A stretch of DNA of 64,000 nt from Kastovskya adunca ATA6-11-RM4 (GCA_019359445.1 JAHHHJ010000009.1:62001-126000), one strand, 5' to 3'. Positions 26,717 to 36,263 are shown, counted from the first letter of the stretch. Numbers and translations: made by a program. The notes: generated by a model from the letters alone, not told the origin.

Positions 26717-27154
26717 TTAGCGACGTACTCTGCCTGTAAAACCAGAGGCTTTAAATTGTTCAAGTTTTAACGGAGTCGCCATACTAGTCGGCACCGTAAT
26801 TCTTAGATCAAAATCACTGACACCGGGAGGGACTTCATCAATTGAACCTAAGCGGGTGCGGTTTTGCAGGACGGGGTTATTGTTCGCGTCGTAAATGCGC
26901 CCAAAGATATCGGCATTAACAACCGGTTTGCCAGAAGTGTTCTCGGCTTTGCCTGTAACAAGGAAGCAATCTGCCGCTCTTCCGGAACCACCACCAGGTA
27001 TCACTGTCCCTTCTGCCAATTCTGGAGGACATTCATGATAATCCAGGTCAAATAGTTCAATTTGGGTTAGAGCAAAAGCTTCAGGGGAAAATACCCAACT
27101 GGCAAGCCAGAATGCACAAGAAATTGTAATGACAGCTAAGGCTCGAAGTCGCAT
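26717..27154 (-). CDS. Secreted protein with FxLYD/Ig-like domain, unknown function
   Basis: 145 residues. The N-terminal signal (ALAVITISCAFWLASWVFSPEAFALT) precedes a domain that reads CFLVTGKAENTSGKPVVNADIFGRIYDANNNPVLQNRTRLGSIDEVPPGVSDFDLRI, positions about 62-118. This is the usual FxLYD pattern: a beta-sandwich with an N-x-S/T-G-K motif. Two cysteines (YHEC and DCFL) could form a disulfide. Probably periplasmic. Cellular role unknown. Confidence 0.7.
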   Translation of the reverse strand: MRLRALAVITISCAFWLASWVFSPEAFALTQIELFDLDYHECPPELAEGTVIPGGGSGRAADCFLVTGKAENTSGKPVVNADIFGRIYDANNNPVLQNRTRLGSIDEVPPGVSDFDLRITVPTSMATPLKLEQFKASGFTGRVRR

Positions 27155-27377
27155 TTCTTTGCACCGTTATATTTCTATTGATGTGCTGATTTCCAATCCT
27201 CAGCTTACCTCAATGTCGGCAGTAGGCTCCCCCCATGATCTTTGACTCTAGGACTTCGCTGCTCTGCAAAAGCTAGCTAAGTCTGAGGATGGGGAATGTT
27301 TTCGGTATACAGGTTATTCTGAATAATTATCAGACCTTGCCACGGGATTGGTGAAAGTGAAACTTTCCTGACGTGCC

Positions 27378-28016
27378 ATGACTCCAGCTAAGATTGCAGC
27401 CGCTTTGCAAACAGCCTTTCTTGAATGTGAGGCGGCTTTTTGTTCTCTGAATGAAATGCAGAAACAAATTTTGTTGAGTGTTGTCACTGAAGTCTTAATG
27501 GGGGAGATAGGGGGCGAAATGAGTATTACAGATCCCAACATAGATGCAGACAATCCCCTCAATGATCTCTCATTAGAGCAACGACAAGCCTTGCTCCAGT
27601 TTATTAGGGAACAGGAAAGTCAAGACCGTCCTTGGAAAATCAAGTTGCTGAATGACTGGTTGCACGACCGCGATTCGGGAACCGTGCAGTTTATTCGCGA
27701 TCTTTATGGCCCTCAATGGCTGAATCGCATTAAACCCACCCATATTGCCCAGTTATTTGAGCAAGCCAAGTCAGCTTCGGCACTCAAACTCAATATTGGC
27801 GATCGCATTGAAGTCTCCAACGCCTTATGGGAGTGGGTACAAGAAGATGGCCCCTGTAGTCGGGAATGGTTTCCCTGTGAGGTTATTGCCCTTTCTCAGC
27901 ACTCTGATAATGATGCCACCTACAGCAACGCCATCGTCCGTTTTGATAACGGCATGGAATTTGAGATTCAAGGGCTTTATCAGTGGAATCGCTATAATTG
28001 GCGTTGGTCTGATTAG
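27378..28016 (+). CDS. Conserved-looking cytoplasmic protein, unknown function
   Basis: 212 residues with no signal peptide or membrane span. The N-terminal third is helical (AALQTAFLECEAAFCSLNEMQKQILL). A central segment (WKIKLLNDWLHDRDSGTVQFIRDLYGPQWLNRIKP) and a C-terminal beta-rich part (IGDRIEVSNALWEWVQEDGPCSREWFPCEVI...YNWRWSD) follow. Well-formed protein composition and codon use support a real gene. I do not recognise the family. Its last four bases overlap the end of the convergent aroE. Confidence 0.7.
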   Translation: MTPAKIAAALQTAFLECEAAFCSLNEMQKQILLSVVTEVLMGEIGGEMSITDPNIDADNPLNDLSLEQRQALLQFIREQESQDRPWKIKLLNDWLHDRDSGTVQFIRDLYGPQWLNRIKPTHIAQLFEQAKSASALKLNIGDRIEVSNALWEWVQEDGPCSREWFPCEVIALSQHSDNDATYSNAIVRFDNGMEFEIQGLYQWNRYNWRWSD

Positions 28017-28882
28017 GGCAATAAGCCCAGGTGCTGTTTCAGGGAGTGACGCATCACCTCTACAGGTGGGTTTTGTCCTGTCCAGATTTTAAAGGCAGCG
28101 ACTCCTTGCTGCACGAGCATTTCTAAACCATCAATGGCGATCGCGCCCTGTTCTTGAGCCTGACGCAAAAACTGGGTGGGATTGGGAGTGTAAATTAGGT
28201 CGTAGGCGATCGCCTCTGACGGCAGTTTCCCGATTAAAGCAGCATCCAACGGTGACGCTTCGACATGGGGAGACATGCCCACAGGGGTGGCGTTGACAAC
28301 TAGCTTGGCTTGCGGGAGGAGATGGGGAAGCTCACAAGAGTGATGAATAGATAGTGCCGCTTTTAGAGAGGAATTTGCCCAACGTTGCTGGAATTGCTGA
28401 AGTTTTTGCCGATCGCGCCCGACAACGCGAATTTCCCTACAGCCGAGTTCAGCACAGCCCACAACCACTGCACGGGCGGCACCCCCATTTCCTAAAATCA
28501 AGGGGGTAATTTGTCGCCAATCCCAGTCATAAGCTTTTAGGGGGGCAACAAATCCTTCAACATCGGTATTTGTGCCACTCCAACCGTTATCGGTGCGCCA
28601 GACAGTGTTGACGGCTCCAACCCCCTTTGCCACATCAGACACATCCGATAAGAAGGGCAAAATGGCTTGTTTGTGGGGAATAGTGATGCTAAAGCCCACT
28701 AAACCAATAGCTTCAAAACCAGCGATCGCCCTAGCTAAATCTGCCGCTTTTACAGGTAAGGGAAGATAGACATAGTCCAAGGCTAATTGCGCGATCGCGG
28801 CATTGTGCATTAGGGGCGAGAGAGAATGCTCAACGGGGTCGCCAATAACGCCTAGTAGTTTCGTTGTACCTATAATTAGCAT
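28013..28882 (-). CDS. aroE: Shikimate dehydrogenase
   Basis: NADPH-dependent reduction of 3-dehydroshikimate in aromatic amino acid synthesis. 289 residues from the ATG at 28880-28882, which begins the family's [24 protein letters not shown] (SLSP substrate motif); 12 upstream codons are open. Other motifs are [11 protein letters not shown] with the catalytic Lys, GTNTDVEGF, the nucleotide loop [12 protein letters not shown] and a late DMVY-like [12 protein letters not shown]. It shares the pathway with the DAHP synthase at 45.2-46.0 kb, but no attenuator leader was seen here. Confidence 0.94.
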   Translation of the reverse strand: MLIIGTTKLLGVIGDPVEHSLSPLMHNAAIAQLALDYVYLPLPVKAADLARAIAGFEAIGLVGFSITIPHKQAILPFLSDVSDVAKGVGAVNTVWRTDNGWSGTNTDVEGFVAPLKAYDWDWRQITPLILGNGGAARAVVVGCAELGCREIRVVGRDRQKLQQFQQRWANSSLKAALSIHHSCELPHLLPQAKLVVNATPVGMSPHVEASPLDAALIGKLPSEAIAYDLIYTPNPTQFLRQAQEQGAIAIDGLEMLVQQGVAAFKIWTGQNPPVEVMRHSLKQHLGLLP

Positions 28883-29028
28883 CCTTAAAGCATAAAGCGA
28901 TCGCGGCAACTTTATCATTTCTCTATTCAGTATTTATACAGAATTAATGTCAGGGCTTTAGAAATTAAAATTGAAACAAATTCAGCAAATATAGCTGAAA
29001 AATTTCCGCTCTCAGGCATATTTTCAGC

Positions 29029-31728
29029 ATGAACTTGGTCAATGATTCCACGCTGCTCAAGCTGTTTGTCGAACATTCTCCGGCGGCTATTGCCATGTTC
29101 GACCGGGAGATGCGCTATCTATTGGTGAGTCGTCGGTGGCTAACGGATCGGGGTTTTGAACACCAGGACTTAGTTGGGCGTTCGTATTACGAGTTTGGCT
29201 GTGGAGATTTAGAGCAAGACTCTTTAAGGCTGAAACGGTGTTTAGCGGGAAGTAGCGAAACTTGGGAAGTGCATGAGCCTAATGAGAATGGCGTGATGGA
29301 GTGGATGAAGTGGGAAGTTTCACCCTGGATAGATAGTCAGGGGGAAATTGGCGGTGTGATGATGATGCGATCGCCACTACCCTTCAGGAATGCCGAGGGA
29401 GAATGTAGCAGCGCGGCGCGATCGCCTGATGCTGAGGTGGCGATCGCGACCAGTACTTTTGTTAGCAACACCAGCTTTGAAGAACGTTTGCGGACAGTCA
29501 TTCAGAGTGCGCCCATCACCCTATTTGTCTTAGATTGTCAAGGCAAAATCACCTTACTCGAAGGAACGGCGACAGAGGCTTTAGGACTCGAAGCGGATGC
29601 AACTGTAGGACATTCAGTATTTGAGGTGTGTCAGCATTTCCCCCTGATGCTGGACGATGTGCATTCTGCGATGGCGGGGGAAGCGTTGACCTCTTTGATG
29701 GAAATTGGCGAGTTGACCTTTAAGATCCATTATTCGCCTCTGTGCGGCTTCGACAATGGGGTAACGGAGGTGATTGTTGTAGCGACCGACATCAGTGAAC
29801 GTCGGCAAGCTGAGGAGGCGCTACGAGAAAGCGCCATACTACGCCAAAGCGAAGCTAAAAATCTTGCCCTCCTCAATGCCATCCCCGATGCAATCTTTCG
29901 CCTTCACCGCGATGGAACCTACCTGGAGATGCGGACAGACGCCAAGAAAGAGCTATTTGCCCCTCTCAGTCAACAAATTGGGGAAAACATCTACGACATA
30001 TTACCGAAAGATGTTGCCGAGCAGCAGATGCATTATGTCCATCAAGCCCTGCAAACTGGGGAAACGCAGATCTTTGAGTACGGGCTAGTGGTAGAGGGCG
30101 AACAGCATGATTATGAAGCGCGGCTGGTGATGAATGGGCAAGATGAAGTACTAGCGATCGTCCGAGACATTACCGAGCGGAAAAAAGTTGAGCGCTTGAA
30201 AAATGAATTTGTCTCTATCGTCAGCCACGAATTAAGAACTCCCCTCACATCCGTGCAAGGTTCTTTGAGTCTGATTGCTGGGGGAGTTGGGGGCGTGATT
30301 CCCCCAGAAGCGAAAGCACTGGTTGATATTGCTTACAAAAATAGCGAACGCTTGATTTTGCTGATCAATGACATTTTAGATATTGAGAAAATCAAGTCCG
30401 GGCAAATGGACTTCCATCTCAATCCTCTGGAAGTCGTTCCCCTGGTAGAGCAAGCCATTGAAGTCAATCGGGCTTATGCCGAACAGTTTGGCGTGAAGTT
30501 ATTAGTAGAGCCTGCTTCTAATGAACTGAAGGTGAATGTAGACCGCGATCGCCTGATGCAAGTCTTGACCAATCTCCTCTCTAACGCCATCAAATTCTCT
30601 CCCTCTAACGAGACAGTGACAATTTGTGTTTCCCGTTATGGGGAATGGGGGAATCAGGAAACCATGTCCCTACCCCCAAAAAATCAGGACTCAGCACTCT
30701 CTTGCCCCTTTATCCGTATCGCCATCCTTGATAATGGTTCTGGCATTCCGGCAGAATTTCAGTCGCAAATTTTTGAAAAATTTGCCCAAGCCGATGCCTC
30801 AGATACGCGACGACAGGCAGGAACGGGCTTGGGTTTAAGTATTTGTAAAGCGATCATCGACAAACTCGGCGGACACATCGGTTTTGAAAGTCGAATAAAT
30901 GGGGGGACAACCTTCTATTTCGATTTACCGGAGTGGAAGGTTGCGGCACACTCACCATTGCCAATATCTGCAATTAGCCCCAGCCCCAGGATCTCTGTCC
31001 AACCTCGGATTTTGGTTTGTGAAGACGACCCTGATATTGCCACACTACTCAGCTTGATTTTGCAGCAAGGCGACTTTGCCACCGACATCGCCTATGATGC
31101 TGCACAAGCCAAGCAGCTACTGACAAAAAATCGTTATGCGGCAATGACTGTAGATTTGGCGCTTCCCGATCAAAGTGGGATTTCTTTAGTTCGCGAACTG
31201 CGAGAGCAAGAAAGCACCCAGCGATTACCGATTATTGTGGTTTCTGCCAAAGCTCAGCAAGGGAGGGAAGAACTTAGAGGCGGTGGCTTTGCTGTAATTG
31301 ACTGGTTGGATAAACCCATCGACCAAGAGCGATTAATGGCAGCAGTTAGACAGGCGTTTATAACGCCAGCAGGTAGGAAGCCCCAAATCCTGCATGTTGA
31401 AGATGACCCGGATTTAACGCAAGTCATCTTTGCAATTTTGTCTAATCTGGTGGAAATTGACACGGCTGCCAATCTCCAAGAAGCCAAACAAAAACTGCAA
31501 CAAAAAAGCTTTGATTTAGTTATTCTTGACCTAAGTTTGCCCGATGGTTCTGGGTTGGAGTTGTTACCGTACCTAAACAGTCAGTCTCAATTTCCGATCC
31601 CGGTGCTAGTTTTCTCGGCAAAAGAAGTCAGCATGGAGTCGGCTAACCAGGTAGCGGCTGCCCTGGTTAAGTCCCGCACCTCAAATCAGCAATTGCTCGA
31701 TACCATTCGTTCTTTGATCGACTCGTGA
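29029..31728 (+). CDS. Hybrid sensor histidine kinase: PAS-PAS-PAS-HisKA-HATPase-REC-REC
   Basis: 899 residues, no membrane span, so cytoplasmic. Three PAS modules (about 10-120, 155-260, 280-380) precede HisKA with FVSIVSHELRTPLTSVQG (H-box). The ATPase has N-box LTNLLSNAIKFS, DNGSGIP and GTGLGLSICK. Two receiver domains follow (about 660-775 and 785-895), with EDDPD...VDLALPD and EDDPDL...LDLSLPDGSG. First gene of a three-gene signalling operon. Sensed signal unknown; no haem or bilin Cys is evident in the PAS domains. Confidence 0.92.
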   Translation: MNLVNDSTLLKLFVEHSPAAIAMFDREMRYLLVSRRWLTDRGFEHQDLVGRSYYEFGCGDLEQDSLRLKRCLAGSSETWEVHEPNENGVMEWMKWEVSPWIDSQGEIGGVMMMRSPLPFRNAEGECSSAARSPDAEVAIATSTFVSNTSFEERLRTVIQSAPITLFVLDCQGKITLLEGTATEALGLEADATVGHSVFEVCQHFPLMLDDVHSAMAGEALTSLMEIGELTFKIHYSPLCGFDNGVTEVIVVATDISERRQAEEALRESAILRQSEAKNLALLNAIPDAIFRLHRDGTYLEMRTDAKKELFAPLSQQIGENIYDILPKDVAEQQMHYVHQALQTGETQIFEYGLVVEGEQHDYEARLVMNGQDEVLAIVRDITERKKVERLKNEFVSIVSHELRTPLTSVQGSLSLIAGGVGGVIPPEAKALVDIAYKNSERLILLINDILDIEKIKSGQMDFHLNPLEVVPLVEQAIEVNRAYAEQFGVKLLVEPASNELKVNVDRDRLMQVLTNLLSNAIKFSPSNETVTICVSRYGEWGNQETMSLPPKNQDSALSCPFIRIAILDNGSGIPAEFQSQIFEKFAQADASDTRRQAGTGLGLSICKAIIDKLGGHIGFESRINGGTTFYFDLPEWKVAAHSPLPISAISPSPRISVQPRILVCEDDPDIATLLSLILQQGDFATDIAYDAAQAKQLLTKNRYAAMTVDLALPDQSGISLVRELREQESTQRLPIIVVSAKAQQGREELRGGGFAVIDWLDKPIDQERLMAAVRQAFITPAGRKPQILHVEDDPDLTQVIFAILSNLVEIDTAANLQEAKQKLQQKSFDLVILDLSLPDGSGLELLPYLNSQSQFPIPVLVFSAKEVSMESANQVAAALVKSRTSNQQLLDTIRSLIDS

Positions 31729-31832
31729 CATACAGACATAGAGGGAGTCTATGTATCCACACAATAAATCAAAGATTATGGAGTGGGGCTAATGCTCTTT
31801 TTAAACTCCCTCAGCAAGTTAAACATAACTTT

Positions 31833-32222
31833 ATGGCACCTCCTCTGACTCGTATCCTGTTTGTGGAAGATGACCCTGATATCCAGACGGTAGCTAGTTT
31901 GGGGCTGCAAGCGGTTGGGGGGTTCACGGTGAAAATTTGTTCGTCTGGAAAAGAAGCAATTCAAGAAGCCCCCCTATTTGCACCTGAGCTGATTCTGCTT
32001 GATGTCATGATGCCGGGGATGGATGGAATCACTACCCTCAAAGCGCTACGGGAATTGCCGTCAGGGGTCAATACCCCAGTTATTTTCTTGACTGCTAAAG
32101 TCCAAACTCATGAAGTGGCGTACTACAAGCAACTTGGTGTGCTGGATGTCATTGCTAAGCCCTTCGACCCAATGACTCTCTCGACAACCATCAATCAGAT
32201 CTGGTTGAAGTATCATGGCTGA
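31833..32222 (+). CDS. Single-domain response regulator (CheY-like)
   Basis: 129 residues from the ATG at 31833 (MAPPLTRILFVEDDPDIQTV). A GTG at 31725 overlapping the kinase stop is in frame, but those 36 codons have no REC similarity. The acidic pocket is EDD, the phospho-acceptor is in LILLDVMMPGMDG, and the conserved Thr and Lys are in IFLTAKVQ and VIAKPFDP. There is no output domain. The last eight bases overlap the next gene. It probably shuttles phosphate between the kinase and the Hpt-containing cyclase. Confidence 0.9.
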   Translation: MAPPLTRILFVEDDPDIQTVASLGLQAVGGFTVKICSSGKEAIQEAPLFAPELILLDVMMPGMDGITTLKALRELPSGVNTPVIFLTAKVQTHEVAYYKQLGVLDVIAKPFDPMTLSTTINQIWLKYHG

Positions 32223-33912
32223 GACACTTAAGGATGTTCAAGAACAGCTCGATAATTTACGTCAGAGATATACCCAGCATCTCCCAGAGCGGGTTGAGCA
32301 AGTTGCCGCGACGTGGAATCAATGGTTGCAAGGTCAGCAGACAGCATCAGAGGAAGAGGCTATTAGTTATGTTTCGACGCTGCACCACCTGACTCATCGA
32401 TTGGCGGGTTCAAGTGCGACCTTTGGCTGCAATCAGGTCTATGATGCAGCACGGACAATGGAGATGTTTTGTAAGTCGATCTTGGAAGGAAGCAAAGTAC
32501 TAACGACCCAACAGCAAGTTGAGATGGGTAGTTTGCTGGCGACATTAAGGAGTGCCGCGATCGCCCAGCTAGCCAGCGTTGACAAGGTAGACTTTCCTGA
32601 GTTGCCCTTGACACAACCAGAGTACCCTCAAATTATTGAATCGGTGAGCGAATCCCATGATCGGCTAATTTTTTTGGTGGAAGATGACCTGGAGTTGGCT
32701 CAAGATTTGGCATTACAAATAAGCTGCTTTGGGTATCGGGTTCAATCTTTTAGCGAGTTTAGTGAGTTTGAGAAGGCACTGGCTCAAACAACCCCAGCGG
32801 CGGCGATTGTGGATGTGGTCTTTCCTGAAGAAAAGCTTGCCGGTCCCAAAACGATCGCGGCAATTCAGCAGGCGCGAGAGCAACCATTGCCTGTGTTGTT
32901 TATCTCCTGTCGCAGTGACTTGATGGCTCGCTTGCAGGCAGTACGCGCAGGAGGACAGGCGTATTTTTCCAAACCGATCGAGGTGGGAGAGTTAATTGAC
33001 GCCCTCGATCACTTAACGGCTCGGAAAACGACAGAGCCATACCGCATTTTAGCGATCGAAGATGATGCTTCTTTAGCTGCCTACTATGCGTTGACGTTGC
33101 AAAAGGCGGGAATGGTGGTGGATGTGGTCACCGATCCCTTGGAAGTGATGTTGCCGTTGATTGAGTTTCGCCCTGACCTGATTTTGATGGATATGTATAT
33201 GCCCGGTTGCGATGGTTTGGAATTGGCAGCGCTAATTCGCCAACAACCTGCCTATGTGGGAATACCGATTGTATTTCTTTCTAGAGAAACGGATTTTAAT
33301 AAACAGCTAACGGCGATCGCTTTGGGAGGAGATGATTTTCTCACTAAACCGATTCACCCCCACCATCTGATTGCGTCCATTATTCCCAGAGTGCAGCGGT
33401 CGCGTTTGTTGCGATCGCTAATGGTCTGCGATAGCCTGACAGGTTTGCTTAACCACACCGCAGTTAAGGAGCAATTGAGTACCGAGGTAAAACGGGCTAG
33501 CCGACAGCAAACTCCCCTGGCATTTGCCATGATTGATATTGATGGCTTTAAAAATGTCAACGACAACTACGGTCATCTCACAGGCGATCGCGTTCTCAAA
33601 AGCCTCTCACGTCTGTTGCAGCAGCGTCTGCGCTCCACTGATATCAAGGGTCGTTACGGAGGAGAAGAATTTGCGATTATTCTCCCTAATACCGATGGTG
33701 CCAATGCCTTGGAGATTCTCGATCAAATGCGCTCAGACTTCGCCCAAGTGCGACAACAAGCAGAAGGCACAGAGTTCTCTGTCACCTTTAGCTGTGGTAT
33801 CGCCACCTTCTCCAACTATACTGATGCGACTCAACTCAATGAAGCCGCAGACAGGGCACTGTACGAAGCTAAAAACCAAGGACGAAATCGGGTAGTGCTG
33901 GGGGAAGTGTGA
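32215..33912 (+). CDS. Hpt-REC-REC-GGDEF diguanylate cyclase
   Basis: 565 residues. The N-terminal Hpt domain (about 1-115) carries LHHLTHRLAGSSATFG with the phosphorylatable His. REC1 (about 145-255, VEDD...IVDVVFPEE, YFSKPI) and REC2 (about 278-395, IEDD...LILMDMYMPGCDG, FLTKPI) follow. The GGDEF domain (about 405-565) has an intact GGEEF and an RSTD five residues before it, matching the inhibitory c-di-GMP site (RxxD). It should be an active, product-inhibited c-di-GMP synthase at the end of the phosphorelay. The start overlaps the upstream gene by eight bases. Confidence 0.93.
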   Translation: MAETLKDVQEQLDNLRQRYTQHLPERVEQVAATWNQWLQGQQTASEEEAISYVSTLHHLTHRLAGSSATFGCNQVYDAARTMEMFCKSILEGSKVLTTQQQVEMGSLLATLRSAAIAQLASVDKVDFPELPLTQPEYPQIIESVSESHDRLIFLVEDDLELAQDLALQISCFGYRVQSFSEFSEFEKALAQTTPAAAIVDVVFPEEKLAGPKTIAAIQQAREQPLPVLFISCRSDLMARLQAVRAGGQAYFSKPIEVGELIDALDHLTARKTTEPYRILAIEDDASLAAYYALTLQKAGMVVDVVTDPLEVMLPLIEFRPDLILMDMYMPGCDGLELAALIRQQPAYVGIPIVFLSRETDFNKQLTAIALGGDDFLTKPIHPHHLIASIIPRVQRSRLLRSLMVCDSLTGLLNHTAVKEQLSTEVKRASRQQTPLAFAMIDIDGFKNVNDNYGHLTGDRVLKSLSRLLQQRLRSTDIKGRYGGEEFAIILPNTDGANALEILDQMRSDFAQVRQQAEGTEFSVTFSCGIATFSNYTDATQLNEAADRALYEAKNQGRNRVVLGEV

Positions 33913-33913
33913 G

Positions 33914-34076
33914 GATAGTCCTGAGTCCTGAGTTCTGAGTCCTGAGTAGGGGAGAAAGTATGAAGTATGAAGTGTGAAGTATGAAGTATGAAATAGGCGA
34001 TTGGAGTAATGGCTAATCGTCGTCAATTTTTCTCTCCCCTGCACCCCTGCACCCCTGCTCCCCTGCTCCCCATCAC
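33914..34076 (+). repeat. Intergenic tandem-repeat array (modules A, B, C)
   Basis: GAGTCCT/GAGTTCT heptamers (33918-33947), then GAAGTAT/GAAGTGT heptamers (33957-33992), then CCCCTGCACCCCTGCTCC-type repeats (34035-34075). The array occupies the whole spacer before rsmE. Confidence 0.9.
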
Positions 34077-34104
34077 CTCGACTTACCGACTAAATAAATA
34101 ACAA

Positions 34105-34848
34105 ATGACTAATAATTTACAGCGATTAGTTATTGAACCGACGCAGCAGCGAGATCGGGAGATTTTTTTGACGACCTCGCAGCAGCATTATTTGGGGCGG
34201 GTGTTGCGGCTAAAGGAAGGCGATCGCTTTATTGCGATGGATGGGAAAGGGCAGTGGCTGCTGGCTTGTTTGGATGCGACACTCACCCAAGCACGCGTGA
34301 TTGAAGTAGTTGCGGTGGAGACAGAGTTACCTGTGGCGGTGACGCTGGTGGTGGCTTTGCCGAAGGGGAATGGTTTTGATCAGGTGGTGACTCAGGCGAC
34401 GGAGTTGGGGGTGAGTTGTTTCGTGCCTGTAATTAGCGATCGCACGTTGCTCAAACCCAGCCCTCGCAAGCTTGAACGCTGGCAGCGCCTTGCTCAAGAA
34501 GCAGCGGAACAATCGGAACGGCAAGTTGTGCCCACAATTTTGGAACCTGTTGATTTTCGGCACTACCTGGTAGGATTGAACGCCACCAATACTGAGAACA
34601 TCCAACAATATATTTGTGTGGCGCGAAATCAGGCGGCAATGCATCTTCAAACAGCCTTGAATGCTACCCGTAGCCCCTCAATTGCGCTCGCAATCGGCCC
34701 AGAGGGGGGATGGACAGCAGAGGAAGTAGAAATGGCGATCGCGGCAGGCTTCCAAAGCGTTTCTCTAGGACAACGCATCCTCCGCGCTGTCACTGCCCCG
34801 ATTGTTGCACTTTCTTTAGCTGCTGCTGTAATTGAAGGATATTCCTGA
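34105..34848 (+). CDS. rsmE: 16S rRNA (uracil-1498-N3)-methyltransferase
   Basis: 247 residues. The N-terminal PUA-like domain (LQRLVIEPTQ...HYLGRVLRLKEGDRF) is followed by a SPOUT methyltransferase domain. Signatures are VVALPKGNGFDQVVTQATELGV, the SAM-knot IALAIGPEGGWTAEEVE and LGQRILRAVTAPIVAL. It methylates U1498 of 16S rRNA in the decoding region. It sits between two repeat arrays and is probably monocistronic. Confidence 0.94.
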   Translation: MTNNLQRLVIEPTQQRDREIFLTTSQQHYLGRVLRLKEGDRFIAMDGKGQWLLACLDATLTQARVIEVVAVETELPVAVTLVVALPKGNGFDQVVTQATELGVSCFVPVISDRTLLKPSPRKLERWQRLAQEAAEQSERQVVPTILEPVDFRHYLVGLNATNTENIQQYICVARNQAAMHLQTALNATRSPSIALAIGPEGGWTAEEVEMAIAAGFQSVSLGQRILRAVTAPIVALSLAAAVIEGYS

Positions 34849-35085
34849 GTGCTGAGTCCTGAGTGCTGAGTCCTGAGTAAAGAAGAAAGTATGAAGGGTG
34901 AAGTATGAAGGGTGAAGTATGAAGTATGAAGTATGAAGTATGAAGTATGAAGGGTAAGAGGTTCTCCTCTGCTCCTCTGCTCCTCTGCTCCTCTGCTCCT
35001 CTGCACCCCTGCTCCCCTGCTCCCCCGCACCCCCGCTCCCCCGCACCCCTGCTCCCCTGCTCCCCCGCTCCCCCATCACCCCATT
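34849..35085 (+). repeat. Longest intergenic tandem-repeat array (modules A, B, C)
   Basis: GAGTGCT/GAGTCCT heptamers (34848-34877), about ten GAAGTAT/GAAGGGT heptamers (34887-34952), then C-rich nonamers CTCCTCTGC and CCCCTGCTC/CCCCCGCAC (34966-35080). It completely fills the rsmE to TPR-gene spacer and extends to within four bases of the next start codon. That start must therefore rely on a ribosome-binding context inside the repeat. Confidence 0.9.
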
Positions 35086-35088
35086 CCC

Positions 35089-36183
35089 ATGATTGAGCAA
35101 GTTGCCGACGCATTTAAGCGCGAAGATTACAAAACGGCTGCCCGCCTCCTGAAGCAGCTTGTAAAGGAGGAACCCAAAAACTTTTGGGTACGATTTTATG
35201 TGGGTCGTCTTCATGAAGCCACAGGTAAGCTAGACGAGGCAGAAGCGGTTTACCGAAAGCTACTGCAAGGGACAACTAATCCGAAGATCATGTCGCAAGC
35301 GCGTCAGGGACTAGCACGCTTAGAAGCGATGGAACAAGAACAGCGCCAACAAGCGCTGACTCAAGCAACGGCTGACCCTAACAGTGGAGAACCGGGTGTT
35401 TTGGTACTAGAACCAATCGCCTCGGAACATAGAGCGATCGCGGCTCAACAGTTTGCCCGGATCATGAAGCTAGACCCCTACACGGCGCGGCTACAACTGC
35501 CTAGTCGCGGTTGGCGTCTCTATCGTACGGGAGCGATCGGAGAGCTGCAATTCTATACAAAGACGCTGCAACAAGCCGAGATTCCTTGCTTTTGCACTGC
35601 CTTGAGCGCTATTCAAAACATCAATGTCTTCAGTGTCAGTTATTTCAACAACGTCGTACCTCAAGCCAGTGTTGTTTGCCAAAATGACCAGGGTCAACTG
35701 GGAGGGCTAACCTTTAACTGGTCAGAAGTAACAGCACGGGTAGAAGGGCTTGTACCGATTTTTGAAGCCGTTTTAGACCAAGATGCCCGTCGTAAATTAC
35801 TCCGGAAGACAAAAACCCTAGATTATGTCCAGTTTTGCGACCTGCATTTACCAGCGCGAAATAGTATCCTCCGCTTATGCGATCGCCATTACCAGTTTCA
35901 GCAAGGCATTGCTTTTTCCTCACAACAAGAAGCTGTCCAACCGATCGCTCAGGCGACAACGAGAATAAATTGGAACAACTTACTAGATTTCCTCAGCCAG
36001 CAACTCCCCCAAACCCCAAGAAGCTCTGATTTCACTATCTTTGCCGAAACCGCTGTTGACTTTGCCGAAATGCTAAGTCATCTCCCTTCTCATATCAACT
36101 TATCTCGCCGAGAAGACACCCCTAAAGATTCCGTCTGGGATTCAGCTTTTCAGTTATACAGCGGGTTAGTTTTCTTGAAGTAG
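35089..36183 (+). CDS. TPR-containing cytoplasmic protein, unknown function
   Basis: 364 residues. The N-terminus has two TPR-like helix pairs (AFKREDYKTAARLLKQLVKEEPKNFWVRFYVGRLHEATGKLDEAEAVYRKLL, about 8-62). After a Gln-rich linker comes a domain of about 240 residues (YTARLQLPSRGWRLYRTGAIGELQFY...LDYVQFCDLHLPARNSILRLCDRHYQF). It resembles proteins often annotated as TPR-domain proteins in cyanobacteria, without known activity. ATG at 35089 directly follows a repeat array. Confidence 0.75.
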   Translation: MIEQVADAFKREDYKTAARLLKQLVKEEPKNFWVRFYVGRLHEATGKLDEAEAVYRKLLQGTTNPKIMSQARQGLARLEAMEQEQRQQALTQATADPNSGEPGVLVLEPIASEHRAIAAQQFARIMKLDPYTARLQLPSRGWRLYRTGAIGELQFYTKTLQQAEIPCFCTALSAIQNINVFSVSYFNNVVPQASVVCQNDQGQLGGLTFNWSEVTARVEGLVPIFEAVLDQDARRKLLRKTKTLDYVQFCDLHLPARNSILRLCDRHYQFQQGIAFSSQQEAVQPIAQATTRINWNNLLDFLSQQLPQTPRSSDFTIFAETAVDFAEMLSHLPSHINLSRREDTPKDSVWDSAFQLYSGLVFLK

Positions 36184-36263
36184 CGATACGCGCTTTTCGG
36201 GCTTGGGTGAGAGAGCAACAGCGTGGGTGAGGATTAGAGCAAGAGTGAAGCTATTATTTCCTC

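Noticed and set aside
26789-27055. Idea that the secreted protein at 26.7 kb is a Tic22-like or cytochrome protein
   Set aside because: No CxxCH motif or Tic22 pattern; the sequence fits an FxLYD-like beta-sandwich better.
34647-35214. Three minus-strand frames of 107-132 codons between rsmE and the TPR gene
   Set aside because: They are translations of the A/B/C tandem repeats (GAGEQGSRGAEEQ, FILHTSYFI) and extend antisense into real genes.
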